Assembly: GCA_024409235.1 (NCBI GenBank)
Contig: JAKSUA010000001.1
Location: 1-64,000 of the forward strand
DNA length: 64,000 nt
Source: Bacteroidales bacterium
Lineage (GTDB): Bacteria > Bacteroidota > Bacteroidia > Bacteroidales > UBA1715
Direction: 5' to 3'
The translations under genes were made by a program, and so were the position numbers. Under the pieces are notes generated by a model. The model worked only from the letters and a program-made list of their open reading frames with translations, was not told the origin of the DNA and did no database searches. Shown piece after piece: positions 1-10,100 of the stretch. Every line of letters begins with the position of its first letter. Position 1 is the stretch's first letter.

Positions 1-86
1 CTTTCGTTAAAGTTGTTTCTTGGTACGATAACGAATGGGGATATTCAAACAAAGTTTGTGAAATGGCTCGTGTTATTTCTAAATAA
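1..86 (+). CDS. gapA: Glyceraldehyde-3-phosphate dehydrogenase, C-terminal end (partial)
   Basis: The first complete codon is at base 3 and the reading frame ends with TAA at 84-86. The 27 visible residues contain the segment SWYDNEWGYSNKV, a near-invariant C-terminal signature of GAPDH that forms part of the subunit core. The enzyme interconverts glyceraldehyde-3-phosphate and 1,3-bisphosphoglycerate in glycolysis in the cytoplasm. Catalytic cysteine and NAD-binding domain lie outside the window. A strong terminator follows 22 bases after the stop, so this is the end of its transcription unit. Confidence 0.9.
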   Translation, partial: FVKVVSWYDNEWGYSNKVCEMARVISK

Positions 87-107
87 TACAACATTCCTAT
101 TCAATAT

Positions 108-141
108 AAAGCGGGGGTCCAATAAATCCCCGCTTTTTTTC
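108..141 (+). terminator. Rho-independent terminator after gapA
   Basis: AAAGCGGGG (108-116) pairs with CCCCGCTTT (128-136) around an 11-base loop, followed by a run of T up to about 140. It separates gapA from the polysaccharide genes that start at 161. Confidence 0.85.
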
Positions 142-160
142 TATTCGTATCTTCTATTTT

Positions 161-1549
161 ATGACAAGTAACTCTCAAAAATCATTAAAAAACAACATCT
201 TAGTTTTCTTTGATGTTTTGGTAACTTGTCTCATTTTCTGGCTATTATATAGATTTGCATCAGGGTCATGGAAAATTTCAAAAGACTACCTGACACTTCT
301 TTTCTGCACAATAGCATTATGGCCATATCTACTAAAAAGATTGGACATTACAAAGATTTACAAAACTAACCCACACTCGTTTATTTTAGGACGTTACATG
401 CTCGCTATGATCTGCGGCTTATTGGGATTAGTATTTTTAGCTTTTATATTGAAACTTAACATACAAAGATTTTTCATCATAGAATTTCTTTGTGTCGACT
501 TTGCAATTCTCTATATCCTTATTATTGCTATTTACCACATCGCGAAAAGTCAAAGGCAGAAAGGCTTATACACAAGCAATATTTTTATTATTGGCGACAA
601 AAACATTGGAGCCTTCATACACAAAATAGAAACGAATTCATATTGGGGCTATAAGATTAAAGGACTTGTATCGGAAAATCCTGAAATCTTTGAAAAATAT
701 CACGACCAATATAATATATATAATCTATCCGAGCTTAAAGAAAAACTTATTGCAGAGCCTATTGACGAAGTTTTTTATTGTCTTCCAACATTAGACTCAA
801 AATTAATAAGCGACCTTGTTTATATCTGCTTAGAATTAGGTATCACACTACGTGTTTCTTCACAAGTTCTTTCCCTTGCATCAGCAAAAGCAAAAGTGTA
901 TTATTTAGGAGAAACGCCATTCTTCACATTTCAAAACACTCCTAAACAATCTTTAGATATATTATACAAAACAATTCTTGACAAAGTATTTTCTTTATTT
1001 GCAATAATTGCACTATCGCCTGTTTTTCTAATAGTAGCAATAGCCATTAAATTGGATTCTAAAGGTCCCGTTTTCTTTAAACAGACACGTTCAGGACTAC
1101 GAGGACGCACATTCACACTCTACAAATTCCGAAGCATGTGTGAAAATGCAGAAGAGTTAAAAGAATCTTTAATGGATGAAAACGAGCAGGAAGGACCTGT
1201 TTTCAAAATAAAAAATGACAAACGAATAACAAGAGTTGGTCATTTTATTAGAAAGACAAGTATTGACGAATTACCACAATTCTTCAACGTTTTAAAAGGA
1301 GACATGTCTATTGTTGGACCACGTCCACCACTTCCTTCTGAAGTCAAAGAATACAAACCTTGGCAAACAAGAAAATTATCCATGAAACCTGGATTAACTT
1401 GTATTTGGCAAGTATCAGGACGAAACAACATTCCATTCGAGCAATGGATGAAATTAGATTTACAATACATTGACACATGGTCATTGAGTCTTGATTTAAT
1501 GATTATATTAAAAACAATAAGAGTTATCATTCAACATGAAGGACAATAA
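161..1549 (+). CDS. Exopolysaccharide polyprenyl glycosylphosphotransferase (WcaJ-type)
   Basis: This 462-aa protein has the two-part build of WcaJ/WbaP-type initiating transferases. The N-terminal part has several hydrophobic membrane helices (within about residues 12-125), followed by a Rossmann-like nucleotide-binding middle. From about residue 270 there is a bacterial sugar transferase domain: one hydrophobic segment, then GPVFFKQTRSG, LYKFRSM, a FIRKTSIDELPQ stretch carrying the catalytic-type DE pair, the GDMSIVGPRPP motif and KPGLTCIWQVSGR. The family moves a hexose-1-phosphate from a nucleotide sugar to undecaprenyl phosphate at the inner membrane, the first step of surface-polysaccharide or O-antigen assembly. 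Its end overlaps the next gene by 14 bases, so the two are probably translationally coupled. The exact sugar cannot be read from the sequence. Confidence 0.9.
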   Translation: MTSNSQKSLKNNILVFFDVLVTCLIFWLLYRFASGSWKISKDYLTLLFCTIALWPYLLKRLDITKIYKTNPHSFILGRYMLAMICGLLGLVFLAFILKLNIQRFFIIEFLCVDFAILYILIIAIYHIAKSQRQKGLYTSNIFIIGDKNIGAFIHKIETNSYWGYKIKGLVSENPEIFEKYHDQYNIYNLSELKEKLIAEPIDEVFYCLPTLDSKLISDLVYICLELGITLRVSSQVLSLASAKAKVYYLGETPFFTFQNTPKQSLDILYKTILDKVFSLFAIIALSPVFLIVAIAIKLDSKGPVFFKQTRSGLRGRTFTLYKFRSMCENAEELKESLMDENEQEGPVFKIKNDKRITRVGHFIRKTSIDELPQFFNVLKGDMSIVGPRPPLPSEVKEYKPWQTRKLSMKPGLTCIWQVSGRNNIPFEQWMKLDLQYIDTWSLSLDLMIILKTIRVIIQHEGQ

Positions 1550-3137
1550 GACTGCATTTTGCATATTATTATTAACTCTATTTAATGTTGTTGTTTCTGC
1601 ACAGAACAATTCTGTATATCAAAACGCGTCATTTCAGCCTTACGACAGATATTTATATAATTCTGACAACAGATTTCATACTTCAGTGAAACCTTATGAT
1701 ATGACCGAAGTTGATGAAATCGTAAACATTGATACACTTTACATAAAGCATTGCAAAAACCAATTAATTAACCATCTAACTAACAACGACTTAATCAGAT
1801 ACAGATCTGACGATTTCAACTTTAACATCAATCCTTCATTCAACTTTGAACTTTCACAGCACAACGGAGAGAACAACGATAATGCAGGTTGGATAAATGA
1901 CAGAGGCGTTTTTATCAACGGAAACATTACGGATAAAGTTTATTTTTACACCGCATTTCACGAAATACAGTCGAATTTTACAGATTACCGTCGCGATAGA
2001 ATCAAAGAACTTGGGAATAATACAATACCAGGAATCAGCCGAGGGAAAGCTTTTAAAGACGGAGGATTAGATTATGCATACGCAGAAGGATATGCATCTT
2101 ATATTCCAAACAAATATTTCAGATTTCAATTAGGACACGGGAAAAACTTTATTGGCGACGGCTACCGTTCATTGCTATTATCTGACAATGCCCAGAATTA
2201 TCCATATTTTAAACTCACAACAAACGTTTGGAATTTGAAATATGTTATGATGTGGTCTCAACAATATTATTTAGATAAAAAGCACTTAGGTAATACACGC
2301 AGACCAGAGAAATGGAATGTAATGCATTACCTTGACTGGTCGGTTACCAAATGGTTGAATGTTGCATTCTTTGAAACCATAAACTGGGGAAATGACACTG
2401 TCGGTTCAAACCGTAAATTTGAATTCAACTACATAAATCCATGCATTTTCTTACGTCCTGTTGAATTTTCTATAGGATCTCCCGACAATTGTTTAATGGG
2501 ATTAACTGGAAAATTGACACTTTGGAAGAAGAATGTTTTTTACGGACAATTTATTCTTGATGAATTCAAGTTTGATGAGTTAAAGAAACATAGCGGATGG
2601 TGGGCAAGCAAATATGGAATGCAAGCAGGTTATAAGACCTTCGACATTGCAAACATCTCAGGTCTAGATTTTCAAACAGAGTTGAATTTTGTACGTCCAT
2701 TTACCTACTCTCACTTTACATACTCGCAGAACTACGCTCATGCCGGACAAGCCTTGGCCCATCCACGCGGTGCGAATTTTTATGAATCAGTTTCATTCTT
2801 ACGTTATAATTGGAAAAGATTTTTCTTCGAAGCTAAATATGAATACTTAATTTACGGAAAGGACACAACTGGTTCTAACTATGGCGGAGACATCTTTAAG
2901 CTTTACCAAACACGCACTCAAGACTATGATAATATTACAGGGAAAGGCGGTGATCAGAATATTATCACATATACAGATTTTACCGCATCATACATGATTA
3001 ATCCAAAGTCAAACATGAATGTTTCCCTGGGAATTTCACATAGAAAGCAACGTTCCGAAATCAACAATGAAATGAATCAATGGATGTTTTTTGTTGGCTT
3101 CAGAACATCACTCAACAATTTTTACTACGATTTCTAG
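1536..3137 (+). CDS. Wzi/RemB-like outer-membrane protein
   Basis: This 533-aa protein begins with a lysine followed by a hydrophobic signal peptide ending near VVVSAQ (about residue 23). The rest is rich in aromatic residues and alternating strands as in an outer-membrane beta-barrel, ending in a phenylalanine (NNFYYDF). Segments such as GHGKNFIGDGYRSLLLSDN and YFKLTTNVWNLKY resemble the capsule-assembly Wzi family and the Flavobacterium gliding protein RemB. Wzi anchors capsule at the cell surface. RemB is a poorly understood surface motility protein. The start lies inside the end of the sugar-phosphate transferase gene, which supports a role in surface-polysaccharide assembly or anchoring. 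The family assignment is from memory of these motifs, and whether it acts in capsule or motility is open. Confidence 0.7.
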   Translation: MKDNKTAFCILLLTLFNVVVSAQNNSVYQNASFQPYDRYLYNSDNRFHTSVKPYDMTEVDEIVNIDTLYIKHCKNQLINHLTNNDLIRYRSDDFNFNINPSFNFELSQHNGENNDNAGWINDRGVFINGNITDKVYFYTAFHEIQSNFTDYRRDRIKELGNNTIPGISRGKAFKDGGLDYAYAEGYASYIPNKYFRFQLGHGKNFIGDGYRSLLLSDNAQNYPYFKLTTNVWNLKYVMMWSQQYYLDKKHLGNTRRPEKWNVMHYLDWSVTKWLNVAFFETINWGNDTVGSNRKFEFNYINPCIFLRPVEFSIGSPDNCLMGLTGKLTLWKKNVFYGQFILDEFKFDELKKHSGWWASKYGMQAGYKTFDIANISGLDFQTELNFVRPFTYSHFTYSQNYAHAGQALAHPRGANFYESVSFLRYNWKRFFFEAKYEYLIYGKDTTGSNYGGDIFKLYQTRTQDYDNITGKGGDQNIITYTDFTASYMINPKSNMNVSLGISHRKQRSEINNEMNQWMFFVGFRTSLNNFYYDF

Positions 3138-3139
3138 AC

Positions 3140-3727
3140 CTACTTTTTTACCACACGGTCAGAATGTAAAGCTATAAACTGAGCCCACGACTGCGATGAT
3201 TTCTTGGTAGAAATTACCTTCTTTGTTTTTGAAGGCTCAGGAATCGCAGGTTTCGAGATTTCATAATAATGACAGACTGCAACAGCCAAAGCATCTGTCG
3301 CGTCGAGATATTTCTGATTATTTTCATACCTCAACATTTTTGACAAAATTGCAGCGACTTGTTCTTTTGCTGCTGCTCCAGTGCCTGTTATCGACAATTT
3401 AATTTTTCTTGGAGCATATTCATGAATCACCATATCATGTGCAACACCAACAGACATTGCAACTCCTTGAGCTCTACCCAATTTAAGCATTGATTGAACA
3501 TTTTTCCCATAAAAAGGAGCTTCCAAAGCCATTTCATCTGGAGCATATTTTTCAACCAACTCTGTCAGAGTCTTATATATTTTTTGAAGCTTTAAATAAG
3601 GATCTCCAATTTTCTGCAACTCTATAGCACCAATCTCAAGTACCGACAACGTTTTTCCTTCGACTTGAATCAAACCAAAGCCCATAACATTCGTACCTGG
3701 ATCAATTCCAAGAATTACTTTCTCCAT
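3140..3727 (-). CDS. ruvC: Crossover junction endodeoxyribonuclease RuvC
   Basis: This 195-aa protein is a typical RuvC, the Holliday-junction resolvase that works with RuvAB in recombination and repair. The four acidic catalytic positions are visible: D9 in LGIDPGTNVMG, E69 in MALEAPFYGKN, and D142 and D145 in YLDATDALAVA. The segment GRAQGVAM and the basic loop APRKIKLSITGTGAA are also family features. The protein is slightly longer than E. coli RuvC because of a lysine/serine-rich C-terminal tail. The start codon lies 13 bases inside the 3' end of thrC, so it is likely co-transcribed with thrC. The gene converges on the Wzi-like gene with only 2 bases between stops. Confidence 0.95.
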   Translation of the reverse strand: MEKVILGIDPGTNVMGFGLIQVEGKTLSVLEIGAIELQKIGDPYLKLQKIYKTLTELVEKYAPDEMALEAPFYGKNVQSMLKLGRAQGVAMSVGVAHDMVIHEYAPRKIKLSITGTGAAAKEQVAAILSKMLRYENNQKYLDATDALAVAVCHYYEISKPAIPEPSKTKKVISTKKSSQSWAQFIALHSDRVVKK

Positions 3728-5094
3728 CCGTAGCGTTTATCCAAATATTCTTTAAAAGCAGGATAGTTGCCTTCAATTTTATCAAAATATTCTTCTTTTC
3801 CTTCCAAGCCACTTAAACTTTCTGGTAATTCTGGATCAACACCAATTGCGTCAATAATAGCTTTCGGGAATTTTGCTGGATGAGCTGTTTCCAAAGAAAT
3901 TAACAATTGATCTTCTGAAGGTTTTTCACTTGCCAGATAATCTTCAACACACTTCCATCCCACTGCACCATGTGGTTCCAACATCACGTGATATTTATCC
4001 CAAGCAAGTTTTATTGTCTCACGGGTTTCTGCATCTGTTACACTCTGAGCAACGAACATTTTATCCATTGCCACAAAATCAGGTTCCTTCAAAATGTTGC
4101 CTTTTTCATCCATATTACCGCCATACAATTCAATAAGACGTGCAAGATTGCTTGGATGTCCAACATTCATAGCACTTGACAAGCAATTCTTTGAAGGCTC
4201 TATTTTATTGTATTTATGAGTTTTCATCAATTTCTCAAACTCATCATTTTCATTTGTCGCAACAAGAATTTTCTTTACAGGCAAGCCCATTTTTGTTGCC
4301 AACACACATCCCATCATATCACCGAAATTTCCTGAAGGAATGCAGAAAACTACACTTTCCAACTCATCAGAGTCCTGTTTACGAAGCTGTGTGTAAGAAT
4401 ATATATAATATACAATCTGAGGAATTAAACGTCCGATATTGATAGAATTTGAACTTGTAAAATTCAAACACTCTAAATCAGGATCCGAGAATGCCTGCTT
4501 AACCATTGCCTGAGCATCATCAAATTTCCCATCAATTGCAATAATCTGAACATTTTTCTGCAAAGTAGTCATTTGCTTTCTCTGACGGTCACTAACCTCT
4601 TTTTCTGGAAATAACACAGCAATCTGAATATTATTCAAACCATAGAAAGCATGAGCCATGGCGCTACCAGTATCACCTGAAGTTGCAGTAAGAATTAATT
4701 TATTCACGTTCTGACGTTTCAAGAAATACTGCATCATACGTCCCATCATTCTTCCTGCAAAATCCTTGAACGACGCAGTAGGACCTTGATCCAGACGCAT
4801 AACATATTTTCTATCTATAACATTTTCCAAAGGAACATCAAAGTTATAAGCATCCTTTGTCATTGCAAGTAAATCATTCATTGGAACTTCCTCTCCCAAG
4901 AATTTTGAAAATACTAAAGCTGCAATTTCATAGTATTGTTTTCCCTTCAATGCATTTAATTCTTCTTTAGAAAAAGAAGGTATTGCATTAGGCATAAACA
5001 AACCTTTATCAGGAGCCAAACCTTTCAATAGAGCTTCACCAAATGTTACTTCTGAAGCTTTATGATTCGTAGAAAAATATTTTATCTGAGCCAT
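3715..5094 (-). CDS. thrC: Threonine synthase
   Basis: This 459-aa PLP enzyme converts O-phosphohomoserine to threonine in the cytoplasm. The N-terminal STN..FGEALLKGLAPDKGLFMP block, the PLP-lysine motif TASFKDFAGR (K110) and the phosphate-binding ATSGDTGSAM are diagnostic of the longer (yeast/E. coli-like) threonine synthase class. LNFTSSNSINIGRLIPQ and IPSGNFGDMMG are further conserved blocks. The length is normal for the family. No other threonine-pathway gene is adjacent; the downstream partner is ruvC with a 13-base overlap. A good promoter (TACTTTTG) lies 17 bases upstream of the ATG. Confidence 0.95.
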   Translation of the reverse strand: MAQIKYFSTNHKASEVTFGEALLKGLAPDKGLFMPNAIPSFSKEELNALKGKQYYEIAALVFSKFLGEEVPMNDLLAMTKDAYNFDVPLENVIDRKYVMRLDQGPTASFKDFAGRMMGRMMQYFLKRQNVNKLILTATSGDTGSAMAHAFYGLNNIQIAVLFPEKEVSDRQRKQMTTLQKNVQIIAIDGKFDDAQAMVKQAFSDPDLECLNFTSSNSINIGRLIPQIVYYIYSYTQLRKQDSDELESVVFCIPSGNFGDMMGCVLATKMGLPVKKILVATNENDEFEKLMKTHKYNKIEPSKNCLSSAMNVGHPSNLARLIELYGGNMDEKGNILKEPDFVAMDKMFVAQSVTDAETRETIKLAWDKYHVMLEPHGAVGWKCVEDYLASEKPSEDQLLISLETAHPAKFPKAIIDAIGVDPELPESLSGLEGKEEYFDKIEGNYPAFKEYLDKRYGWRK

Positions 5095-5110
5095 TGTAAA
5101 ATGTTTTTTG

Positions 5111-5145
5111 CAAAAGTAACGGATTTATCTTATTTATTAAGCAAA
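5111..5145 (-). promoter_or_regulatory. Bacteroidota-type promoter of thrC-ruvC
   Basis: On the minus strand TTTG (rc of 5142-5145) is followed after 23 bases by TACTTTTG (rc of 5111-5118), a perfect TAnnTTTG -7 box. Transcription would start near 5104, about 10 bases before thrC. Confidence 0.55.
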
Positions 5146-5185
5146 ATCTAAAAGAGTTGCTCTCACGAAAGAAGAAAAATAATAT

Positions 5186-6940
5186 CTATACTTCTGGAAC
5201 TGGAGCAGGTGTAGTTTCTTGTGACTTCGCAATAGCCTGAGAAACATTTATCACAAAATCACCAATTTTCTCATACAAGGCATATACACTGCTATAAATC
5301 GTTCCTACTTCATATGTATATTCTCCGGACTTGATAGCCTCCACATGTGCATCTCTAAGCAAGTTTCTATATTCATTGATAGCTTCTTCCACTTGATAGG
5401 CCGTAGTAACATCAACATCATCATAATTCATGCTTAGATTTTTTGTCATTACAACAAGTGATTGACGTACACATTCATACATTTTCAACAAATGAGCGTC
5501 ATTTATTTGTCCAAAAGAGAAGTTCTGCTCATGTTGTCCTTTTTTCATAATTGAGATATGATAGATACTGTCGCCAATGCTTTCTAAATTGTCAATAATT
5601 CTAAGCATTGCGCTAATCTTTTTAGAACCTTCCTTACTACCTACAGTTTCGGAAATATGAGTAAGAAATTTTGCAATTTCTATCTCCATTCTATCTGTTA
5701 TCTCCTCATATTTCTTTATTCTTTCCAGATATTCTGTAAATGTATCCTCAGATTTTGCTTTGGTTAACTCCAATAAGAAATCATACATCTTCAACACTCT
5801 TTGAGAAAATAAATGGATCTCTTGTTGAGCACTTTCTATATCCAATTCAGAAGTGTTCATAAAGTGAACTGGAATATATTTTAATTTGAACGTTTCCTCG
5901 TCTTCCTCTGTTGATTTAACCATCCAATTTACAATTCGTATAATTTGTGGTATGAACCATGCCAAAATCAATGTATTCACCACATTAAAAAACGTATGAA
6001 AGATAGACAAAGCCATCGGTATAGAACTTGGATTGTAGCCATCTTCACCTGGCATTGTATATGGATTTGCATTCATGACAGCTTCTGTAATCTCAGAAAT
6101 CAAGGACATAAGCGGATAGAATACAACTAACGAAATGACAACACCCAAGACGTTGAACACAAGATGCGCCCGCGCAGCTTTTTTTGCCATTGTATTTGCA
6201 ACCATTGCAGCCAAATTTGCTGTTATGGTTGTACCAATATTCTGTCCCATAACCAAAGCAACAGCAACATCGAGTCCAATCCAACCCTTATAACACATTA
6301 CAAGCGTAATCGCCATCATCGCCGCACTTGCCTGAACAAGGCATGTCATCATTGCACCAATTAAAATGAATAATACAATTGACAAATATCCATATCCTGA
6401 AAAAGTTGCAATTGCCTCTAAAAAATTTGGATATTCTTCAAGATTTGGCATTGCATTCTGAAGAAAATGAAGTCCAATCAGCAACAAAGCCAAGCCAATA
6501 ATAAACTCACTAATAGAATTTAACTTTTCTTTTTTCGTCAGCATCATTGGCAACGCAACAGCAACAGCAATCAAAGGAAAAGCCAATGCATTCGACGATT
6601 CACCTAAGCCAAACAAGGAGATAATCCATGCTGTTACCGTCGTACCTATATTTGCTCCCATAATAACAGCAATTGCACCTGCAAGAGACAAAAGTCCCGC
6701 ATTCACGAAACTTACAACCATTACAGTAGTTGCCGAAGAAGATTGAATTGCCGCAGTAACAACAGTACCTGTTAAAATACCTCGAATCGGTTTGTCGGTC
6801 ATCTTTGCTAGAATCGTACGCATCTTGTTTCCCGCCATTTTCTGCAAACTATCACTCATCAATTTCATTCCATATAGGAATATCCCCAACGCGCCAATTG
6901 CTATCAGTAAAATATTTAAAATACTAAAAAACGTTTCCAT
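5186..6940 (-). CDS. Na/Pi cotransporter family protein with PhoU-like C-terminal domain
   Basis: With the start at 6940 the protein has 584 aa. The membrane half (about residues 5-350) carries the duplicated NptA/PNaS signature: QSSSATT at 66-72 and the second copy QASAAMM at 203-209, each followed by a GxNIGTT motif (GANIGTT and GQNIGTT). The C-terminal half (about 380-570) is helical and resembles PhoU. Such proteins import phosphate with sodium or act as phosphate-responsive exporters at the inner membrane. A longer reading frame to 7066 exists, but the preferred start is the ATG at 6940 because a perfect -7 box (6963-6970) lies between the two. The extra 42 residues also look non-native. 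No pst or pho regulon genes are nearby. Confidence 0.85.
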   Translation of the reverse strand: METFFSILNILLIAIGALGIFLYGMKLMSDSLQKMAGNKMRTILAKMTDKPIRGILTGTVVTAAIQSSSATTVMVVSFVNAGLLSLAGAIAVIMGANIGTTVTAWIISLFGLGESSNALAFPLIAVAVALPMMLTKKEKLNSISEFIIGLALLLIGLHFLQNAMPNLEEYPNFLEAIATFSGYGYLSIVLFILIGAMMTCLVQASAAMMAITLVMCYKGWIGLDVAVALVMGQNIGTTITANLAAMVANTMAKKAARAHLVFNVLGVVISLVVFYPLMSLISEITEAVMNANPYTMPGEDGYNPSSIPMALSIFHTFFNVVNTLILAWFIPQIIRIVNWMVKSTEEDEETFKLKYIPVHFMNTSELDIESAQQEIHLFSQRVLKMYDFLLELTKAKSEDTFTEYLERIKKYEEITDRMEIEIAKFLTHISETVGSKEGSKKISAMLRIIDNLESIGDSIYHISIMKKGQHEQNFSFGQINDAHLLKMYECVRQSLVVMTKNLSMNYDDVDVTTAYQVEEAINEYRNLLRDAHVEAIKSGEYTYEVGTIYSSVYALYEKIGDFVINVSQAIAKSQETTPAPVPEV

Positions 6941-6962
6941 TACCAACACTTTTTTTACGCTA

Positions 6963-6970
6963 CAAACGTA
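6963..6970 (-). promoter_or_regulatory. -7 box upstream of the Na/Pi cotransporter
   Basis: TACGTTTG (rc of 6963-6970) matches TAnnTTTG and lies 22 bases before the ATG at 6940. No clear -33 TTG is seen at the usual distance. It decides against the upstream start at 7066. Confidence 0.4.
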
Positions 6971-7107
6971 ATTGCGATTTGTTATATGAATGTTAATGAA
7001 TGTTAAGTTTTTGTTAAATTTCACAAAATCCCAACACAAACGATGTAAGTTATTTTTACTCAACAATTCTTTGTAACTTTACCAAAGATTTTTTGTCTTT
7101 TCAATAT

Positions 7108-10100
7108 ATGCGAAAAACAACGGCAACAATACTTTTTCTTGTAGCATTTATTGTGCATATCAATGCTCAGAGCAGTGCTATTTATTTCACTGAAAACAAA
7201 AATCAGTGGAACAGCAAAGTATTGTTTAGAAGCCAACTATACGGTGGATACGTTTTTGCAGAAAAGAATTGTCTGACATATTATTTCCGAGACAACAATC
7301 AGACAAAACACAGACATGCAACACAGGCAATCACTGAACAAGAATTAGACAGCAGCCGAAAATATTTTATAGAAACAGGCAAGCAGCTTCATCTCTCCGA
7401 AAAAGACAAAATTCCTGATTCTGTGAAATCACATGCATATCAAGTTAAATTTTCGGGAATGAATACTCGTACAAAGATTTACGGACTAAATCAAACTCCA
7501 TACACCGAAAACTACATAAAAGGTTCTAACCCCAAGAACTGGGTTTCAAACGTGCGGAGTTATAGAGACATTTTATATGAGGACATTTACAAAAACATTG
7601 ACTTGCATCTCTATGGAAACGAAACAGATTTAAAATATGACTTTATAATTCATCCTGGAGGTAATGCTCAAAAAATAAAACTGGAATACATGTATGTTCC
7701 ATCAATGAAGCTTAGGAAAGACGGGGTTTTAGTTATTCAAACATCAGTAAATGAAATATATGAGCAAAAGCCATTTGCTTTCCAAATAATAAACAACGAC
7801 ACAATTGAAATTCCATGTAACTATCACTTGGAACATTTCATTGTAACATACGATCTCGGAGCCTACAACCCAAACTATGATTTATATATAGACCCGAATC
7901 TAATTTTCTCAACCTACACAGGTTCAACTTCCGATAACTGGGGTTTTACTGCCACTTATGACTCTCAAAACAATGCATATTTAGGAGGAATTGTCGACGG
8001 CTTCGGATATCCAGTCAACATGGGAGCTATACAGGAGTCTTATGCCGGCGGAAACTGGGATATTGGTCTTATGAAATTAGATGAGACAGGCAAAAACCGC
8101 CTATATGCAACATATCTTGGAGGAAAAAGTTGCGAAATGCCTCATAGTCTTATTGTTAACAGTAAAAACGAACTTTTAATTTTAGGAACTACAGGTTCTT
8201 CCGACTTCCCTATTTCTAATGGTTATCAAACGAAATTTAGCGGTGGAGAATCTATAATCTACGACAACACTATCAAATTTGAAGACGGAGTTGATATTTT
8301 CGTAGCAAAAATTGCAGCAGATGGATCGTCAATTTTATCTTCTACGTTTTTAGGAGGTACTAAAAATGACGGAATAAATTTCAGTTGGGAAGAAGATTTA
8401 TACTACGGTTACGATTCACTTTATTACAATTATGGTGACGGTGCAAGAGGTGAAATTATGATTGATGATAATGATTTCGTTTATATTGCATCCACAACAT
8501 TCTCCGACGATTTCCCTATAGTCAACGGTTTCCAAAAAGAATTTGGAGGAATGCAGGACGGAATAATTTGTAAATTCAATCCAGACCTCTCGTCTTTACT
8601 TTGGAGCTCATATATAGGAGGCGACAGCAAAGATGCGGCATATTCAATTGATGTTGACCATGACCAAAGTGTTTACGTTACAGGAGGAACCTGTTCTTCT
8701 GATCTTAATCTTCCATCTGGAGGTTATATTACACAAAGAATTGGAGGAACAGTGGACGCCTTTGTATTAAAAATCAACAAAAACAACGGAACATTAGACG
8801 GAGGAACTTACTTTGGTTCAACAAGTTATGATCAAGCGCACTTTATCCGCGTGAATTCTAACAACAACGTGTTCATCTTCGGACAAACAACAGCTCCAGG
8901 TAAGACTTTAATTTACAACGCCGAATATAATCAACCTAACAGTGGTCAGTTCTTAGCATCTTTCAATTCTGATTTAAACGAACTTCGCTGGTCAACAGTT
9001 TTTGGAAACGGGTCAGGAAAACCAAATATATCTCCAACAGCCTTCGAAGTGGACATTTGCAACCGTATATATCTTGCCGGAGTTGGACGAGACTGGCCCG
9101 AAACATACGCAGAATGGTATTATTACGGAAACTACTATACCCTTTATTATGATTATGGTTGGGTTGGAATTCCTGGTACCAAAGGTATGGAAGTAACCGA
9201 CGACGCATATCAGAAAGAAACCGATGGAAAAGACTTTTATATTTTAGTAATTGACGACGAGGCTCAAACACTTAACTACGCCAGTTTCTTTGGAGAAATT
9301 GGAGATGGGCATGTAATTTATACTCCTGACAACGGATATGTTTACTATGGATGTTCCAACAGTGGACGGGATCACGTTGACGGAGGTACAAGCCGTTTCG
9401 ATGCAAATGGTTACGTTTATCAAAGTGTATGTGCAAGCTGTGGAGGATGCAACGGCTTTCCTGTTTATCCCAATCCAGGCGTATGGTCAACAAAAAACAA
9501 CTCAAGTAACTGCAATGCCGCAGTCTTCCGTTTCGTTATTGATTTCGGTCTAATTTCTGCAGATTTCGATATTCCTGAAGTTGGATGTGTCAGTAAAGAA
9601 GTCACATTTAAAAACACTACCCAGATACACTACAATAATCCAAATGTAACTTACACATGGGATTTTGGTGATGGAACAATTTCACACGAGAAATCCCCTT
9701 CGCATACGTATGAAAAAAGCGGTAACTATACGGTCACGTTATCCGTACAGGATTTAACCTCGTGCAATCAAAGCGACGTAATTTCAAAGGAATTCCAAAT
9801 TACTACACAAACTAAGCATGAAACTCTTGAAACACAAAACATCTGCCTTGGTGAAAGCATTCTAATTGGTATTCCTAACGAATTCGACGAAAATCTTGAA
9901 TATTCATGGAGTCCCGAAACATGGCTTACAGATCCATCAAAACCTCAAACATACGTAAAGCCAACTGAAACCCAGACATATCAACTAACAATAACTTCAG
10001 GATGGTGCCAAACTATTTACGAGCAGACAGTAAATACTTTTAACGAAAGCTATTTTATTGAAGATATTGATGTTATGCAAAACGGGACATCACAAGTTCC

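Noticed and set aside
6941..7066. 42-codon N-terminal extension of the Na/Pi cotransporter
   Set aside because: A promoter box lies between this start and the ATG at 6940, and the extension looks non-native.
7093..7107. TTG start of the CHU_C gene
   Set aside because: ATG at 7108 gives a standard signal peptide; the TTG adds MSFQY with no clear use.
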